A stretch of 14,665 bases of DNA from JANQGH01 sp039177555 (GTDB lineage Bacteria; Pseudomonadota; Alphaproteobacteria; DSM-16000; Inquilinaceae). The notes below the pieces were generated by a model. It did not search any database and had not been told where the DNA came from. It worked only from the letters and a program-made list of their open reading frames with translations. The position numbers and the translations under genes were made by a program. Shown piece after piece: positions 1 to 6,690 of this stretch; within the stretch, counting starts at the first letter, position 1; each line of letters begins with the position of its first letter. Location of the stretch: NCBI GenBank assembly GCA_039177555.1, contig JBCDFV010000073.1:1-14665 (forward strand), read 5' to 3'.

Positions 1-230
1 GACCGGTCTTTGAACATGGGTTCAGGCGGCGACCAGCTTCGGCCGCCATCGGTGCTGCGGCTGGTATGCGCACGCATGTCAGCGGCGTCGAAGGCTTGAC
101 CGATGGAAAACATCGCCAGCAACTCGCCGTCATCAAACCGCACCAGACCCGGAAAGACTGCCTGCCGGCTGACCAGCAAAGGGGCCGGATTTTCGTAGAT
201 CGTGAAGCTGTCCTTCAGGGCAATGCGCAT
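1..230 (-). CDS. Sialidase/BNR-repeat family protein, N-terminal part (cut by window edge)
   Basis: The reverse strand from the ATG at 230 stays open for 76 codons to the window edge, with no stop. The protein begins MRIALKDSFTIYENP. A stretch ending in RFDDGELLAMFS (about residues 31-42) resembles the first beta-sheet blade of sialidase-type propellers. Residues 59-66 (STDGGRSW) fit the Asp-box pattern S-x-D-x-G-x-[ST]-W, which marks blades of sialidases and related BNR-repeat proteins. No signal peptide is visible, so a cytoplasmic place is likely. The start lies one base after the stop of the upstream M81 gene (TGAGATG), so the two are probably co-translated. Many BNR proteins are not sialidases, so the substrate is unknown; the catalytic Tyr/Glu and most of the Arg triad would lie outside the window. 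The family call is fairly sure, the activity is not. Confidence 0.72.
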   Translation of the reverse strand, partial: MRIALKDSFTIYENPAPLLVSRQAVFPGLVRFDDGELLAMFSIGQAFDAADMRAHTSRSTDGGRSWSPPEPMFKDR

Positions 231-231
231 C

Positions 232-1743
232 TCACGCGCCGATCGGCCCGGGGAAGCTGATGTGCTTTCCGGCCAGCTTCTTGTATGGCAGCCGGGTCAG
301 GTTGCTGGTGCACAGGCCCGCGCTGTCGACATGAAACGAGGCAAGCGCGATCGGATCGTAGGCATCCTTGTGCGACACGGCCGCCTTGACGATCACGTAG
401 TCTGCATCCTCGGGCCGGATACCTTGCGAATGAAGATGGCCCAGATCCATCGGTGCGGTCTTTTTGGTGGTCAGCAAGATCGTGGCCTGGTCATTGGCGA
501 CCACGGCGCTGGGCCCCATGTCGATCCTCGTGCCCTGCATCGAGGCCATGTGCGATTTCGGGTTCTCCAGGTCGAACCGGCCGTCCGTCAGGTTGTGAAC
601 GACCCCCGTGAAGGGAACCGGGTCCCCGTGATGATCGTCGGTCTTGGCCCCGATTGAGAGCGTCACCTCGGCCCCCTCACCGGCCGCGACACAGGCCTGG
701 ACCGAAGCCGGATCGTTGATCGCGGCCACGATGGACCGGCGACCGGTTTCCAGCAGCGGTCCCAGAATGCCCGTCGCGTCGCCCGGCGTGCCGCCGCCGA
801 TATTGTCCGCCGCCTCGATCAACAAAACCGGCCCCTGGCCGGGCGGCAGCGCATCGCATTTGGGCAGGACCACATCGAGCGGATCGTCGGTGGGATAGCC
901 GGCGGCAAGGTTGCTCTCCGCGATCGCCCGCAGTTCCCGCAGATAGGCCATGGCCTGCCCTTTATCACCAAGGGTCGCGCAGTTGAGGCTGAAGCCGCAG
1001 TCCGCGATGTCGGCATAGGCATAGCCGGCCATGACGTTGATGCCGACAATGTCCGGATCGGCGGCCTCGATCGCGCGCACGCGAGCCAGAACGCTCTTCA
1101 TGGGCTCGTTGCCCGACCCCTGGCCCACGGGCGGCAAGACGTAGGGCGTGGCGAGATGTACCTGGGTTGGGCGCGGTCCCTCGAACAGGTCGCCGAGCAT
1201 GGCGGCACCGCGTAGGGCGGTCTCTCGCGCATCGGCATGGGGGTTTTCGCGATAGGCCGTCAGGACGGTCGCGTTGGCGACCATCGTCTCGGAGACGTTG
1301 GCATGCAGATCTAGGACGGCCACGATGGGGATATCGCGCCCCCGCGCCGCAAGCCGGGCCTTCAGCGCCGCCAACAGTGTGCCTTCGACGTCGTCGCGCG
1401 ACTGGCTGACCATGGCGCCGTGCAGCACCAGGAAGATGCCGTCGAGAGTGTCGGCCGTGCGCTCCAGATCGTCGAACAGCCGTGCCTCGAACAGGTCGAC
1501 GACCGCATCCTCGACCAGCCCGCTGGGCATGGCCGCCATATGGACCGACGGCACCAACGACCAGCCCTCGCCCTCAGCATGGCTGAGAAAGCCATCCATC
1601 GGCGAGCCGTCCCCACGCGTGTTGTCGATAATGTCCTGGCCGAAATTGACGATGCCCGCCTCGAAATCGGACAGGCCGGTCGTCTCGGCGAGAAACGTGT
1701 GGGTTTCGTGGAACAGTCCGGCAACCAGGACGGTGCGGGTCAC
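232..1743 (-). CDS. M81 family (MlrC-like) metallopeptidase, copy 1
   Basis: A 503-residue protein of the M81/MlrC family, named after microcystinase C, which hydrolyses a peptide-like amide with a metal centre. The N-terminal domain (about 1-290) carries HETHTF (12-17; the family usually has HETNTF), LHGAM with H108, DLHAN with D145 and H147, and NPHAD with H169. The C-terminal domain (about 300-495) carries DN-GGGTPGDAT at 313-324. These residues match those I recall as metal or active-site residues of sphingomonad MlrC (Glu, His, Asp, His, His), so the enzyme looks active. There is no signal peptide, so it is cytoplasmic. The start is GTG, with a G-rich stretch about 9 nt upstream; no better start is seen. 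A good sigma-70-type promoter lies upstream. The sialidase-like gene follows in the same transcript. Most M81 members have no known substrate, and microcystin itself is unlikely here. Confidence 0.9.
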   Translation of the reverse strand: MTRTVLVAGLFHETHTFLAETTGLSDFEAGIVNFGQDIIDNTRGDGSPMDGFLSHAEGEGWSLVPSVHMAAMPSGLVEDAVVDLFEARLFDDLERTADTLDGIFLVLHGAMVSQSRDDVEGTLLAALKARLAARGRDIPIVAVLDLHANVSETMVANATVLTAYRENPHADARETALRGAAMLGDLFEGPRPTQVHLATPYVLPPVGQGSGNEPMKSVLARVRAIEAADPDIVGINVMAGYAYADIADCGFSLNCATLGDKGQAMAYLRELRAIAESNLAAGYPTDDPLDVVLPKCDALPPGQGPVLLIEAADNIGGGTPGDATGILGPLLETGRRSIVAAINDPASVQACVAAGEGAEVTLSIGAKTDDHHGDPVPFTGVVHNLTDGRFDLENPKSHMASMQGTRIDMGPSAVVANDQATILLTTKKTAPMDLGHLHSQGIRPEDADYVIVKAAVSHKDAYDPIALASFHVDSAGLCTSNLTRLPYKKLAGKHISFPGPIGA

Positions 1744-1787
1744 AAGCGGAGCCCCCCTGCCGCTAGGCGCGCCGTGGCGGCGCGGTC

Positions 1788-1800
1788 AACCAACATGGTT
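1788..1800. promoter_or_regulatory. Short inverted repeat at the predicted start of M81 copy 1 transcription
   Basis: AACCA-ACA-TGGTT is a perfect 5-bp inverted repeat with a 3-base spacer. It starts directly after the -10 element of the minus-strand promoter at 1801-1830, so it would cover the transcription start, a usual place for a repressor. The arms are short and chance is possible. It does not match the TGAAA-N5-TTTCA palindromes at 5216-5303. Confidence 0.3.
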
Positions 1801-1830
1801 ATCATATTAACATTATCATTCGGCCGTCAA
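1801..1830 (-). promoter_or_regulatory. Sigma-70-like promoter for M81 copy 1
   Basis: On the minus strand, TTGACG (1830-1825, 5 of 6 consensus bases) is followed after 18 bp by TATGAT (1806-1801, 5 of 6). The start of transcription would be near 1793-1795, giving a leader of about 50 nt before the GTG at 1743. The stretch is clearly AT-rich against its GC-rich surroundings. TTATCAT occurs twice here (1799-1805 and 1813-1819). The divergent aminotransferase gene (start 1900) must use the same intergenic region, but I see no convincing plus-strand -35/-10 pair. Confidence 0.55.
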
Positions 1831-1899
1831 TTCGTTGTACGATCTGGCCTGGACGCCCCTCTTGGCGGCGATTGCGCAGCGTCACGAAAGGACACTTCC

Positions 1900-3225
1900 A
1901 TGCCGGCGGCCCCGTTTCATTTCGACGCCTCATCCGCCTACTACAACGAGGCCAAATCGCTGATCGCCGGGGCGGTGAATTCCAATGTGCGGCTGGCCGG
2001 CGCGCCCTTTCCTCTCTGTTTCGATCGCGGTGAGGGCGCCCATCTCTTCGACATCGACGGCAACCGCTACATCGACTACGCGCTCGGCATGGGCCCCGGC
2101 ATCCTAGGACACGCCCCAAGGCAGGTCTGTGACGCGGTGGCCAAGACCCTGTCGCAAGGCCAGATGTTCGCCGGGCAGCACCGGGCCGAACTTGAACTCG
2201 CCAGGCTGCTGAACCGCCACATTCCCAGTGCGGAGATGGTGCGGGTCGGCATGACCGGGTCGGAGGCCGTGCAAGCCGCCTTGCGGTTGGCGCGTGCGCA
2301 TACCGGTCGAACCAAGTTCGTCAAGTTCGAAGGCCATTATCACGGCTGGTTCGACAATGTGCTGGTCAGCTACGCGCCCGATGTCGCGAAGCCGGGCGAA
2401 ACCTCGCCGTTGCCGCGCGCGCCAAAGCTGGAGTCCCAAGGTCAAGTGCCCAGCGTGTGCGACGACATCATCGTCTTGCCGTGGAACGACGCCGACGCGC
2501 TTGAGCGGGTGTTGGATACGCGCGGGCACGAGATCGCGGCGGTGATCACCGAACCGGCGCTTTGCAACACCGGCGCCATCGCGCCGCGCCCTGGCTATCT
2601 GGAGCGGATGCGCGACCTCAGCACCCGCCACGGGATCGTGCTGATCTTCGATGAGGTGATCACCGGCTTTCGCCTCGGCGTCGGCGGCGCGCAGCAGCGT
2701 TTCGGCATCACGCCCGACCTGTCGACCTTCGCCAAGGCCATGGCCGGTGGTTTTCCAGTCGCAGCACTCGTCGGCAGGCGCGACCTGATGGAGCAGTTCG
2801 GCACCGGCACGGTGAACCACTCGGGCACTTACAATGCCAACGTTCCCAGCATCGTCGCCTCGATCGCGACGATCGAAGCCCTGGCCGCCGACGATTGCGC
2901 TGCCCTGTCCCGAGCCGAAACCACCGGCGAGGCGTTGATGTCCGGCCTGCGTGATCTGGCGGCCTCGGCCGGGATCAACCTCAAGGTCCAGGGTTATGGG
3001 ACCTGCTTCAATACGTTCTTTTCCGATACCGATGCCGTGCATGACTACCAAGGCTACAAGCTGACCGATCTCGCCCGGCAGCAGGCCTTTCTCGCTGCGT
3101 TGGTCGCGCGCGGCGTGCGGCCCACCAGCCGAGGCACCTGGTTCGTGTCGACCGCCCATGCCGACACGGACGTGGCTGAAACCCTTACCATCGCGGCGGA
3201 AGCGCTGGCGTCAATGGCAAGCTAG
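1900..3225 (+). CDS. Class III PLP-dependent aminotransferase, glutamate-1-semialdehyde aminomutase-like
   Basis: A 441-residue fold-type I PLP enzyme. The N-terminus (EGAHLFDIDGNRYIDY) and the phosphate-binding part (GSEAVQAALRLARAHTGR, then FEGHYHGW) are closest in style to glutamate-1-semialdehyde 2,1-aminomutase (HemL). IFDEVITGF contains the ring-nitrogen Asp (D251), and FAKAMAGGFP contains the Schiff-base lysine (K279). True HemL would be a lone housekeeping gene; here the gene sits between two M81 hydrolases, so a catabolic transaminase (or aminomutase) acting on an amino acid or amine product of those hydrolases is more likely. The ATG at 1900 is chosen because GAAAGGA lies 7 nt upstream; the frame stays open further upstream but only over the start of the divergent M81 gene. 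Its stop is 24 bp from the convergent stop of M81 copy 2. The substrate cannot be read from the sequence. Confidence 0.9.
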   Translation: MPAAPFHFDASSAYYNEAKSLIAGAVNSNVRLAGAPFPLCFDRGEGAHLFDIDGNRYIDYALGMGPGILGHAPRQVCDAVAKTLSQGQMFAGQHRAELELARLLNRHIPSAEMVRVGMTGSEAVQAALRLARAHTGRTKFVKFEGHYHGWFDNVLVSYAPDVAKPGETSPLPRAPKLESQGQVPSVCDDIIVLPWNDADALERVLDTRGHEIAAVITEPALCNTGAIAPRPGYLERMRDLSTRHGIVLIFDEVITGFRLGVGGAQQRFGITPDLSTFAKAMAGGFPVAALVGRRDLMEQFGTGTVNHSGTYNANVPSIVASIATIEALAADDCAALSRAETTGEALMSGLRDLAASAGINLKVQGYGTCFNTFFSDTDAVHDYQGYKLTDLARQQAFLAALVARGVRPTSRGTWFVSTAHADTDVAETLTIAAEALASMAS

Positions 3226-3249
3226 TAAGGGGCTCCTGGACTTGGCCGC

Positions 3250-4719
3250 TCACTCGGCGTCGTCATGGGGGTTGTCGATTCTGGGCCAGATGTCCGGCCG
3301 AACATGTCTGTAATTGGTCGTTCTGGCGTCGCTCGGATAGACCTGGCCCGCCGCGCAATAGATGATCTCGGACGCTATCCTTGAGAACGATGCGTGGAAA
3401 TGGTTGGTGGACTTCACCACCAGGATGTCGCGTTCCAAAGGCGGAATGCCCGCCATCTCGAACAGGCTGGTGTCGAACGCCTGGGCGCGTGTCGAGTTCA
3501 GGATCACCTCGATCCCGTCGAAGCTGATCACGGCGACATCGCCGACCGGGACCAGGCTGCTGCCGAATTTCTGCTGGCCGTCGCGCACCAGCTTTTTGAC
3601 CGTGACACGCCGGTCGATCGGCAGCCCGCTGCCGGCCATCGACTTGGCCCCGAACCGCAGGGCGATCTCCGCCCCCTCCCCGGCCGCAAAACACAGCGCC
3701 ACCGCGATGGGGTCCCAGATAGTCCCGAAGGCAATGTCCGTGGCCCCGGCAGATATGAACTCAGCAAGCAGCACAGTCGCATCGCCCGGTGTGCCGCCGC
3801 CGGGATTGTCCCAGACATCCGCGACCACGACCGGCCCTTGTTCGGCACTCATCGCCCGTCGAACCGCTTCTGCCGGATCGGCGATCGGCATCATGGTGCG
3901 GCCACGCAGGGCAAACAGCTCACGGCCGAGATCGCGCGCCAGCGCGTCGCCCTTGGCGCGAATGTTATCCGTTACGACGATGATGTGGGTCCCCATCTCG
4001 GGCACATCGCCGGCAAGGAAGCCGTGAATGACCGAGATCGACAGGATCTCGGGGTCGGCCGCCTCGATCGCCTTCAACCGATCGACGAAGGATCGCATCG
4101 GCTCCTGGCTGGTCGGGAAGATGTCGATCATCCGACAGTCAAAGGTCGACATCACCGGCCGCACGCTGCCCTCAAGCGTGGCCCGGGCGATGGCCATGGC
4201 GCTTTCAGCGCAGGCCACGAAATCGGTGTGCGGAAACTCCTTGAACGCGACAAAGAAATCCGCTGCCTGTCTTCGTTTGCGGGTCAGATGGCTGTGCGGA
4301 TCGAGCGTCGCGCACACGAGCACGTCCGGGCCGACGATCGCCCGCACCCGCGCCAGCAAATCCCCCTCTGTGTCATGGTAGCCGTCCGCGACCATGGCGC
4401 CGTGAAGCCCAAGGATCACGGCATCGACCGGCAGGGCATCCGTAAGCTGTTGAAGGATGTCGTCGCGCAAGCCCTCGTAGGTCTGCCGATTTACGGGGCC
4501 GGCCGGGTCGGCCCAGGCGGCCGTACCCTCAAGAAAGTCCCAGCCCCACTCGGCCGCCCGTTCGCGCCCCACCGTCATAACGGCCGAACACAGGGTGGGC
4601 GTCTTCGGATGGCGCCCAGGCGGCGCCAAAAGCGACGCTTCAAACGCAAGACGGTCGACGTGGATGGGCGAGAACGTGTTGGTCTCCGTGGCCAACACCG
4701 CGCAAAAGATACGCTTCAT
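3250..4719 (-). CDS. M81 family (MlrC-like) metallopeptidase, copy 2
   Basis: A 489-residue second M81 protein, clearly diverged from copy 1. The N-terminal motif is TETNTF (11-16) in place of HETNTF. LHGAM (H106), LDPH (D140, H142), EFPHTD (H164) and DNPGGGTPGDAT (304-315) are all kept, so the metal site looks complete and the protein should be an active cytoplasmic amidohydrolase/peptidase. The start at 4719 (MKRIFCAVL) is chosen over an in-frame ATG at 4806 because family members begin at this strand, and because its ATG forms an ATGA overlap with the stop of the NTF2-like gene upstream, the classic sign of translational coupling. It is the distal gene of a two-gene minus-strand unit and ends convergently with the aminotransferase gene. 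Different motifs and separate promoters suggest that the two M81 enzymes act on different bonds or substrates. Confidence 0.9.
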   Translation of the reverse strand: MKRIFCAVLATETNTFSPIHVDRLAFEASLLAPPGRHPKTPTLCSAVMTVGRERAAEWGWDFLEGTAAWADPAGPVNRQTYEGLRDDILQQLTDALPVDAVILGLHGAMVADGYHDTEGDLLARVRAIVGPDVLVCATLDPHSHLTRKRRQAADFFVAFKEFPHTDFVACAESAMAIARATLEGSVRPVMSTFDCRMIDIFPTSQEPMRSFVDRLKAIEAADPEILSISVIHGFLAGDVPEMGTHIIVVTDNIRAKGDALARDLGRELFALRGRTMMPIADPAEAVRRAMSAEQGPVVVADVWDNPGGGTPGDATVLLAEFISAGATDIAFGTIWDPIAVALCFAAGEGAEIALRFGAKSMAGSGLPIDRRVTVKKLVRDGQQKFGSSLVPVGDVAVISFDGIEVILNSTRAQAFDTSLFEMAGIPPLERDILVVKSTNHFHASFSRIASEIIYCAAGQVYPSDARTTNYRHVRPDIWPRIDNPHDDAE

Positions 4720-5231
4720 CGCAAGCTGGCATAGGGCAGATAGCCGGTGAACCCGGTGATCAGCCATTGGGGACCCTGCCGGCGGCAGTAGTAGACCGTT
4801 TGCCAATTCAGCGTGTCCGAGCCGCCATCGGCTCGCCGGATTGCCCCATCGAACTTCTTATGGGCCAGCGCGCGATTGCCGTTAATCTTGATCTCGGTAA
4901 GCCGCGTAGCGCGAAAGATGGCGGCCCTCGGGTCCTCGGCGAAGCTCTGCGCGGCAAAGTCCGATGCCTGCCGCAGCCATGCGTCCCGATACGCCGCCAC
5001 GGTGGGAAACGCCAGCTTCCAATCATCCGGATCGGCGCTGCGGCAGGCATCAATGCCGAGAAACGACGCATGATCGAAATCGCCGTCCACCGCCAGCCAG
5101 TCCTGGCCTATAAAGGCGTCGATATCCCTCGGCACCAACATCTCCCAGATGGCGTGTCGATCCTTGTCGGTCGCGAATGGACTGAGGTGCGGATCGGGTT
5201 GGGCGCTGGTCATTTTGAAAGCCAGTTTCAT
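4716..5231 (-). CDS. NTF2/SnoaL-like small protein
   Basis: A 171-residue protein with no signal peptide or membrane segment. The pattern fits an NTF2-like (SnoaL-like) alpha+beta barrel: N-terminal helices (about 20-36 and 75-100), then strands with RATRLTEIKINGNRALAHKKF (broken here by family-typical turns) and a final WQTVYYCRR...WLITGFTGYLPY. The last strand pair with a Trp/aromatic-rich end is typical of the fold. NTF2-like proteins can be small enzymes (isomerases, dehydratases) or binding domains, so no reaction can be given. The gene is first in its transcript and overlaps M81 copy 2 by four bases, which suggests that the two products work together. The start is taken at 5231, with GGAAAC about 10 nt upstream; Met7 (5213) is a possible alternative without a better ribosome site. 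A palindrome covers its first codons. Confidence 0.68.
   Translation of the reverse strand: MKLAFKMTSAQPDPHLSPFATDKDRHAIWEMLVPRDIDAFIGQDWLAVDGDFDHASFLGIDACRSADPDDWKLAFPTVAAYRDAWLRQASDFAAQSFAEDPRAAIFRATRLTEIKINGNRALAHKKFDGAIRRADGGSDTLNWQTVYYCRRQGPQWLITGFTGYLPYASLR
5216..5230. promoter_or_regulatory. Operator-like palindrome 1, TGAAA-N5-TTTCA
   Basis: TGAAA-GCCAG-TTTCA is a perfect inverted repeat with 5-bp arms and a 5-bp spacer, lying over the first codons of the NTF2-like gene. The same arms and spacing occur at 5287-5303, 72 bp away centre to centre. I found no third copy in the window. Its place just downstream of the predicted minus-strand promoter (5250-5279) fits a roadblock or looping site. 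Assignment to the RpiR-type regulator at 5745-6629 is inferred from location only. Confidence 0.5.
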
Positions 5232-5249
5232 TTCTGTTGTTTCCAGCCG

Positions 5250-5279
5250 ATGATCACGCCTAGAATCGCGTCAGGTCAA
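5250..5279 (-). promoter_or_regulatory. Candidate promoter for the NTF2-like/M81 copy 2 unit
   Basis: On the minus strand, TTGACC (5279-5274, 5 of 6) is followed after 18 bp by GATCAT (5255-5250, 4 of 6). The spacing equals that of the better promoter at 1801-1830. Transcription would start near 5243, leaving a short leader of about 12 nt. The -10 element is only fair, so this is a candidate. The two palindromes at 5216-5230 and 5287-5303 bracket it. Confidence 0.35.
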
Positions 5280-5286
5280 TCCAATA

Positions 5287-5303
5287 GTGAAACTTGTTTT
5301 CAC
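5287..5303. promoter_or_regulatory. Operator-like palindrome 2, GTGAAA-N5-TTTCAC
   Basis: GTGAAA-CTTGT-TTTCAC is a perfect 17-bp inverted repeat with 6-bp arms, centred 35 bp upstream of the RidA start codon and just upstream of the predicted -35 of the opposite gene. In this position it could control both divergent transcripts. It shares the TGAAA-N5-TTTCA core with the site at 5216-5230. A dimeric helix-turn-helix protein is expected to bind it, and the RpiR-type regulator two genes away is the obvious candidate. Confidence 0.6.
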
Positions 5304-5329
5304 ACTCACGGAGGAAAGGGCGGTTCAGT

Positions 5330-5731
5330 ATGGCGGAGGTTTCGGCAATCAAACGGTACGGCGCTGTCAAGTCGGGCGCCGGCGGACAACAGCTTCCCTT
5401 CGCACGCGCGGTGGAAGCGGACGGGTGGCTTTATGTCTCGGGACAGGTGCCCATGAAGGACGGTGAGATCGTGCATGGCTCGATCGTCGACGAGGCGCAC
5501 CTTACCATCAAGAACGTGATCGCGATCCTGGACGAGGCCGGGTACGGCCTTGAACATGTGGTGCGGGTCGGTGTCTGGCTCGACGACCCGCGCGACTTCT
5601 GGTCCTTCAACGGCGTCTATCGCCAATACTTCTCCGAATTCCCGCCGGCGCGCGCCTGCGTGCAAGCGCGGATGATGGTCGATTGCCGCGTCGAAATGGA
5701 CTGCGTGGCGTTCGACCCATCGCGCAAATAG
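5330..5731 (+). CDS. RidA family enamine/imine deaminase
   Basis: A 133-residue protein of the usual RidA (YjgF/YER057c/UK114) length. Members form trimers in the cytoplasm and hydrolyse reactive enamines/imines released by PLP enzymes or amino acid oxidation to ketoacids and ammonia. The YVSGQVP block (35-41), the FPPARACV block with R108 (matching the substrate-binding Arg of E. coli RidA) and VEMDCVAF with E122 (matching its catalytic Glu) are all present, so it should be active. The start is at 5330, with GAGGAAAGG 10 nt upstream; an in-frame ATG at 5294 lies inside the operator palindrome and lacks a ribosome site. It is the first gene of the plus-strand RidA-RpiR-SDR series. Its likely task is to clear enamine products formed by the nearby aminotransferase pathway, though in such clusters RidA relatives may have a dedicated catabolic step. 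Confidence 0.9.
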   Translation: MAEVSAIKRYGAVKSGAGGQQLPFARAVEADGWLYVSGQVPMKDGEIVHGSIVDEAHLTIKNVIAILDEAGYGLEHVVRVGVWLDDPRDFWSFNGVYRQYFSEFPPARACVQARMMVDCRVEMDCVAFDPSRK

Positions 5732-5744
5732 CCATCAGACGGCC

Positions 5745-6629
5745 ATGCCTGAGGGTCTTGGCACGATCGATGTGGTGGCCCGTCTTCAGCAACGGGCCGA
5801 CACTCTGTCCCGGTCAGAGCGCAAGATCGTCAATATTCTGATGGCGGAGATGGATTTTAGCGTCTCCGCATCCATCGTTGAGTTGGCGGACCGTGCGGCG
5901 GTGTCACCGCCGACCGTCACGCGCTTCTGCCAGCGGCTGGGCTGCAGGAACTTTGCCGACTTCAAGTTGTCGCTCGCGCGCAGCGCGTTCGTGGGCGCGC
6001 GCTTTTATCGCGAGGAACGCCGGGCCCGGGCGCCGAGAGATATCGCCGACAATGTCATCGCCAAGGCCCAGTCTGCCCTGTTCGCGCTCAACGAGACGCT
6101 GGATTACCGGTCCCTGGAGGCCTCGGCCCGGACGATCGCCAGCGGTTCGGCCGTTTATGCCTTTGGCGCCGGCGGAACCTCGACCATCATCGCGCAGGAG
6201 CTGCAAAACAGATTGTTTCGTCTGGGGCTGACCGTCATCCCGTCCTCGGATCACACGATGCAGCTTATGATGGCCGCCGCCGCCGGACCCGGCGATGTCA
6301 TCGTCGCCTCATCGGTTTCCGGTCGAAACGACGAACTGGCGCGCGCCCTTTCCGTCGCCCGCGAAAGTGGCGTCCCGTCCATCGCCTTGACAAAGCCGGA
6401 CACGATGGTTGCCGAGGCGGCCGCGCGCACGATCGCCATCGACATCGCCGAAGGCGACGATGTCCGGCGGCCATCCTCCGCACGGTATGCCTTCCTGGCG
6501 GTCGTGGACATCCTGGCCCACCTGGTCGCCTTGATGCGCCAGGATCAGGCGACCGAGACGTTGCGCCGGATCAAACGGCAACTCGTCACCCATCGCGACG
6601 AGGATGATCGCCAGATCATGGGCGACTGA
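5745..6629 (+). CDS. MurR/RpiR family transcriptional regulator
   Basis: A 294-residue regulator with an N-terminal RpiR-type helix-turn-helix domain (about 8-85; recognition part near VSPPTVTRFCQRLG, 53-66) and a C-terminal SIS domain (about 125-265). The SIS domain has the glycine-rich FGAGGTS (140-146) and the loop SSVSGRN (189-195), which in this family binds phosphorylated sugars or related anions. It starts 14 nt after the RidA stop, so the two are surely co-transcribed. Regulators of this family usually act on their own operon and close neighbours. The TGAAA-N5-TTTCA palindromes at 5216-5230 and 5287-5303 are the best candidate operators. SIS-domain sensing suggests that the effector is a phosphosugar or sugar-acid-like pathway intermediate; that is inference. 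Confidence 0.92.
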   Translation: MPEGLGTIDVVARLQQRADTLSRSERKIVNILMAEMDFSVSASIVELADRAAVSPPTVTRFCQRLGCRNFADFKLSLARSAFVGARFYREERRARAPRDIADNVIAKAQSALFALNETLDYRSLEASARTIASGSAVYAFGAGGTSTIIAQELQNRLFRLGLTVIPSSDHTMQLMMAAAAGPGDVIVASSVSGRNDELARALSVARESGVPSIALTKPDTMVAEAAARTIAIDIAEGDDVRRPSSARYAFLAVVDILAHLVALMRQDQATETLRRIKRQLVTHRDEDDRQIMGD

Positions 6630-6690
6630 CAGTGGAGCGCACCATGGCTACGCACAAGAGAACTGATGACCACCGCGCGAGACAGGCAAT

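Noticed and set aside
1420..1899. In-frame upstream extension of the aminotransferase
   Set aside because: It runs antisense through the M81 copy 1 start and its promoter. The ATG at 1900 has a good ribosome site and matches the family N-terminus.
1900..3225. Naming the aminotransferase hemL
   Set aside because: The resemblance is clear, but its place between two M81 hydrolases suggests a catabolic paralogue. The sequence alone does not prove aminomutase activity.
4720..4806. 29-residue N-terminal extension of M81 copy 2
   Set aside because: It lies inside the NTF2-like gene in another frame, and the ATGA junction and family alignment favour the start at 4719.
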